The position numbers and the translations under genes were made by a program. From contig NZ_JSEH01000004.1 of assembly GCF_000801335.2 (NCBI RefSeq), positions 186,001 through 250,000 of the forward strand: a stretch of 64,000 nt of DNA. Direction: 5' to 3'. The notes beneath the pieces are model-generated. The model saw nothing but the letters and a program-made list of their open reading frames with translations. It was not told the origin of the DNA and searched no databases. The stretch is from Desulfovibrio sp. TomC. GTDB lineage: Bacteria; Desulfobacterota; Desulfovibrionia; Desulfovibrionales; Desulfovibrionaceae. Position 1 is the stretch's first letter, and every line of letters starts with the position of its first letter. Shown one piece after another: positions 63,757 through 64,000 of this stretch.

Positions 63757-64000
63757 TTACTCGCTTGCATCCGTCGCGTCGAAGTCACCGGCATCATCGG
63801 CGTCTTTCGGCGGTTTGCGGTCCGCGTGGGCGTCCTTGGGGACTTTCTCGCGGTCCAGGTTGTACATGCGTCGGGTGAGGTCGATAAACCGTTCCCCGTG
63901 ATCTTCCTTGGCCCGGCGCTTGAGAAACGCAATAGGCTCATGGAGCAGCTTGCGGCTGATGGACAGGGACAGGGTTTCCACGGCCAGCCGGGTCTCCTCG
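63757..64000 (-). CDS. hemA: Probable glutamyl-tRNA reductase, C-terminal part (cut by window edge)
   Basis: Only the last roughly 80 codons are in the window; the frame is open past 64000. ETLSLSISRKLLHEPIAFLK matches the dimerisation helices at the HemA C terminus (K-L-L-H-x-P), which is the basis of the call; the tail beyond is Lys/Asp-rich and not conserved. The 5' part outside the window would confirm it. First step of tetrapyrrole synthesis. Confidence 0.6.
   Translation of the reverse strand, partial: EETRLAVETLSLSISRKLLHEPIAFLKRRAKEDHGERFIDLTRRMYNLDREKVPKDAHADRKPPKDADDAGDFDATDASE

Overview
The window looks like chromosomal DNA from a high-GC sulfate-reducing deltaproteobacterium of the Desulfovibrionaceae (Desulfovibrio/Solidesulfovibrio type). 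The evidence is a stand-alone dsrC (dissimilatory sulfite reduction partner), an Mqn (futalosine) menaquinone gene, a Zn/Co-type adenylate kinase, many two-component and chemotaxis genes, and GC-rich intergenic repeats. No species is assigned. There is no phage, integrase, transposase, rRNA operon or CRISPR array; two tRNA genes (Gly-GCC, Cys-GCA) are present.

Layout. 0-5 kb: UPF0280 protein, GT2 glycosyltransferase, MoaE-like protein and a 910-aa CCHC/TPR/membrane protein. 5-10 kb: a TetR regulator divergent from a three-gene FUSC/DUF1656/HlyD efflux operon, with twin palindromic operators between them. 10-16.8 kb: dsrC, a YcaO-TPR protein, a methyltransferase, two tRNAs, Hsp20, a beta-lactamase-fold serine hydrolase and a DUF523-DUF1722 protein, all on the minus strand. 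16.9-19 kb: HAD hydrolase, psd and pssA (phosphatidylethanolamine synthesis). 19-24 kb: leuA-leuC-leuD-leuB, with GC-rich repeats between the cistrons. 24-30 kb: ABC-F ATPase, Nudix hydrolase, metF, asd, class IV aminotransferase. 30-41.8 kb is signalling: Tim44-like protein, HBM-type chemoreceptor, histidine kinase plus NtrC-type regulator, then a sigma-54 promoter driving a receiver-like protein and a TauE-family permease operon; CheY-like, HD-domain and receiver-TPR proteins follow. 42-45 kb: motB, motA and a cyclic-nucleotide-binding/FliG-C-like protein. 45-49.5 kb: pyrK-pyrD, then amtB with an atypical PII gene. 49.6-55 kb: an ABC exporter of the MacB/LolCDE class (two permeases, ATPase, adaptor) and mutY. 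55-60 kb: a 1364-aa multi-pass envelope protein, a 67-aa zinc-ribbon protein and an Rrf2 regulator. 60.5-64 kb: mqnA, a tilS reading frame that runs in frame into adk, a conserved small protein and the 3' end of a probable hemA.

The points most worth following up are the stop-less tilS-adk frame, the CNB/FliG-C-like gene joined to motAB, the twin operators of the efflux operon, the sigma-54 module with a matching upstream palindrome, the PII protein lacking Tyr46 and Tyr51, the dsrC-YcaO-methyltransferase neighbourhood, and a 13-copy dispersed hairpin repeat. All calls come from reading the sequence; no database searches were run.
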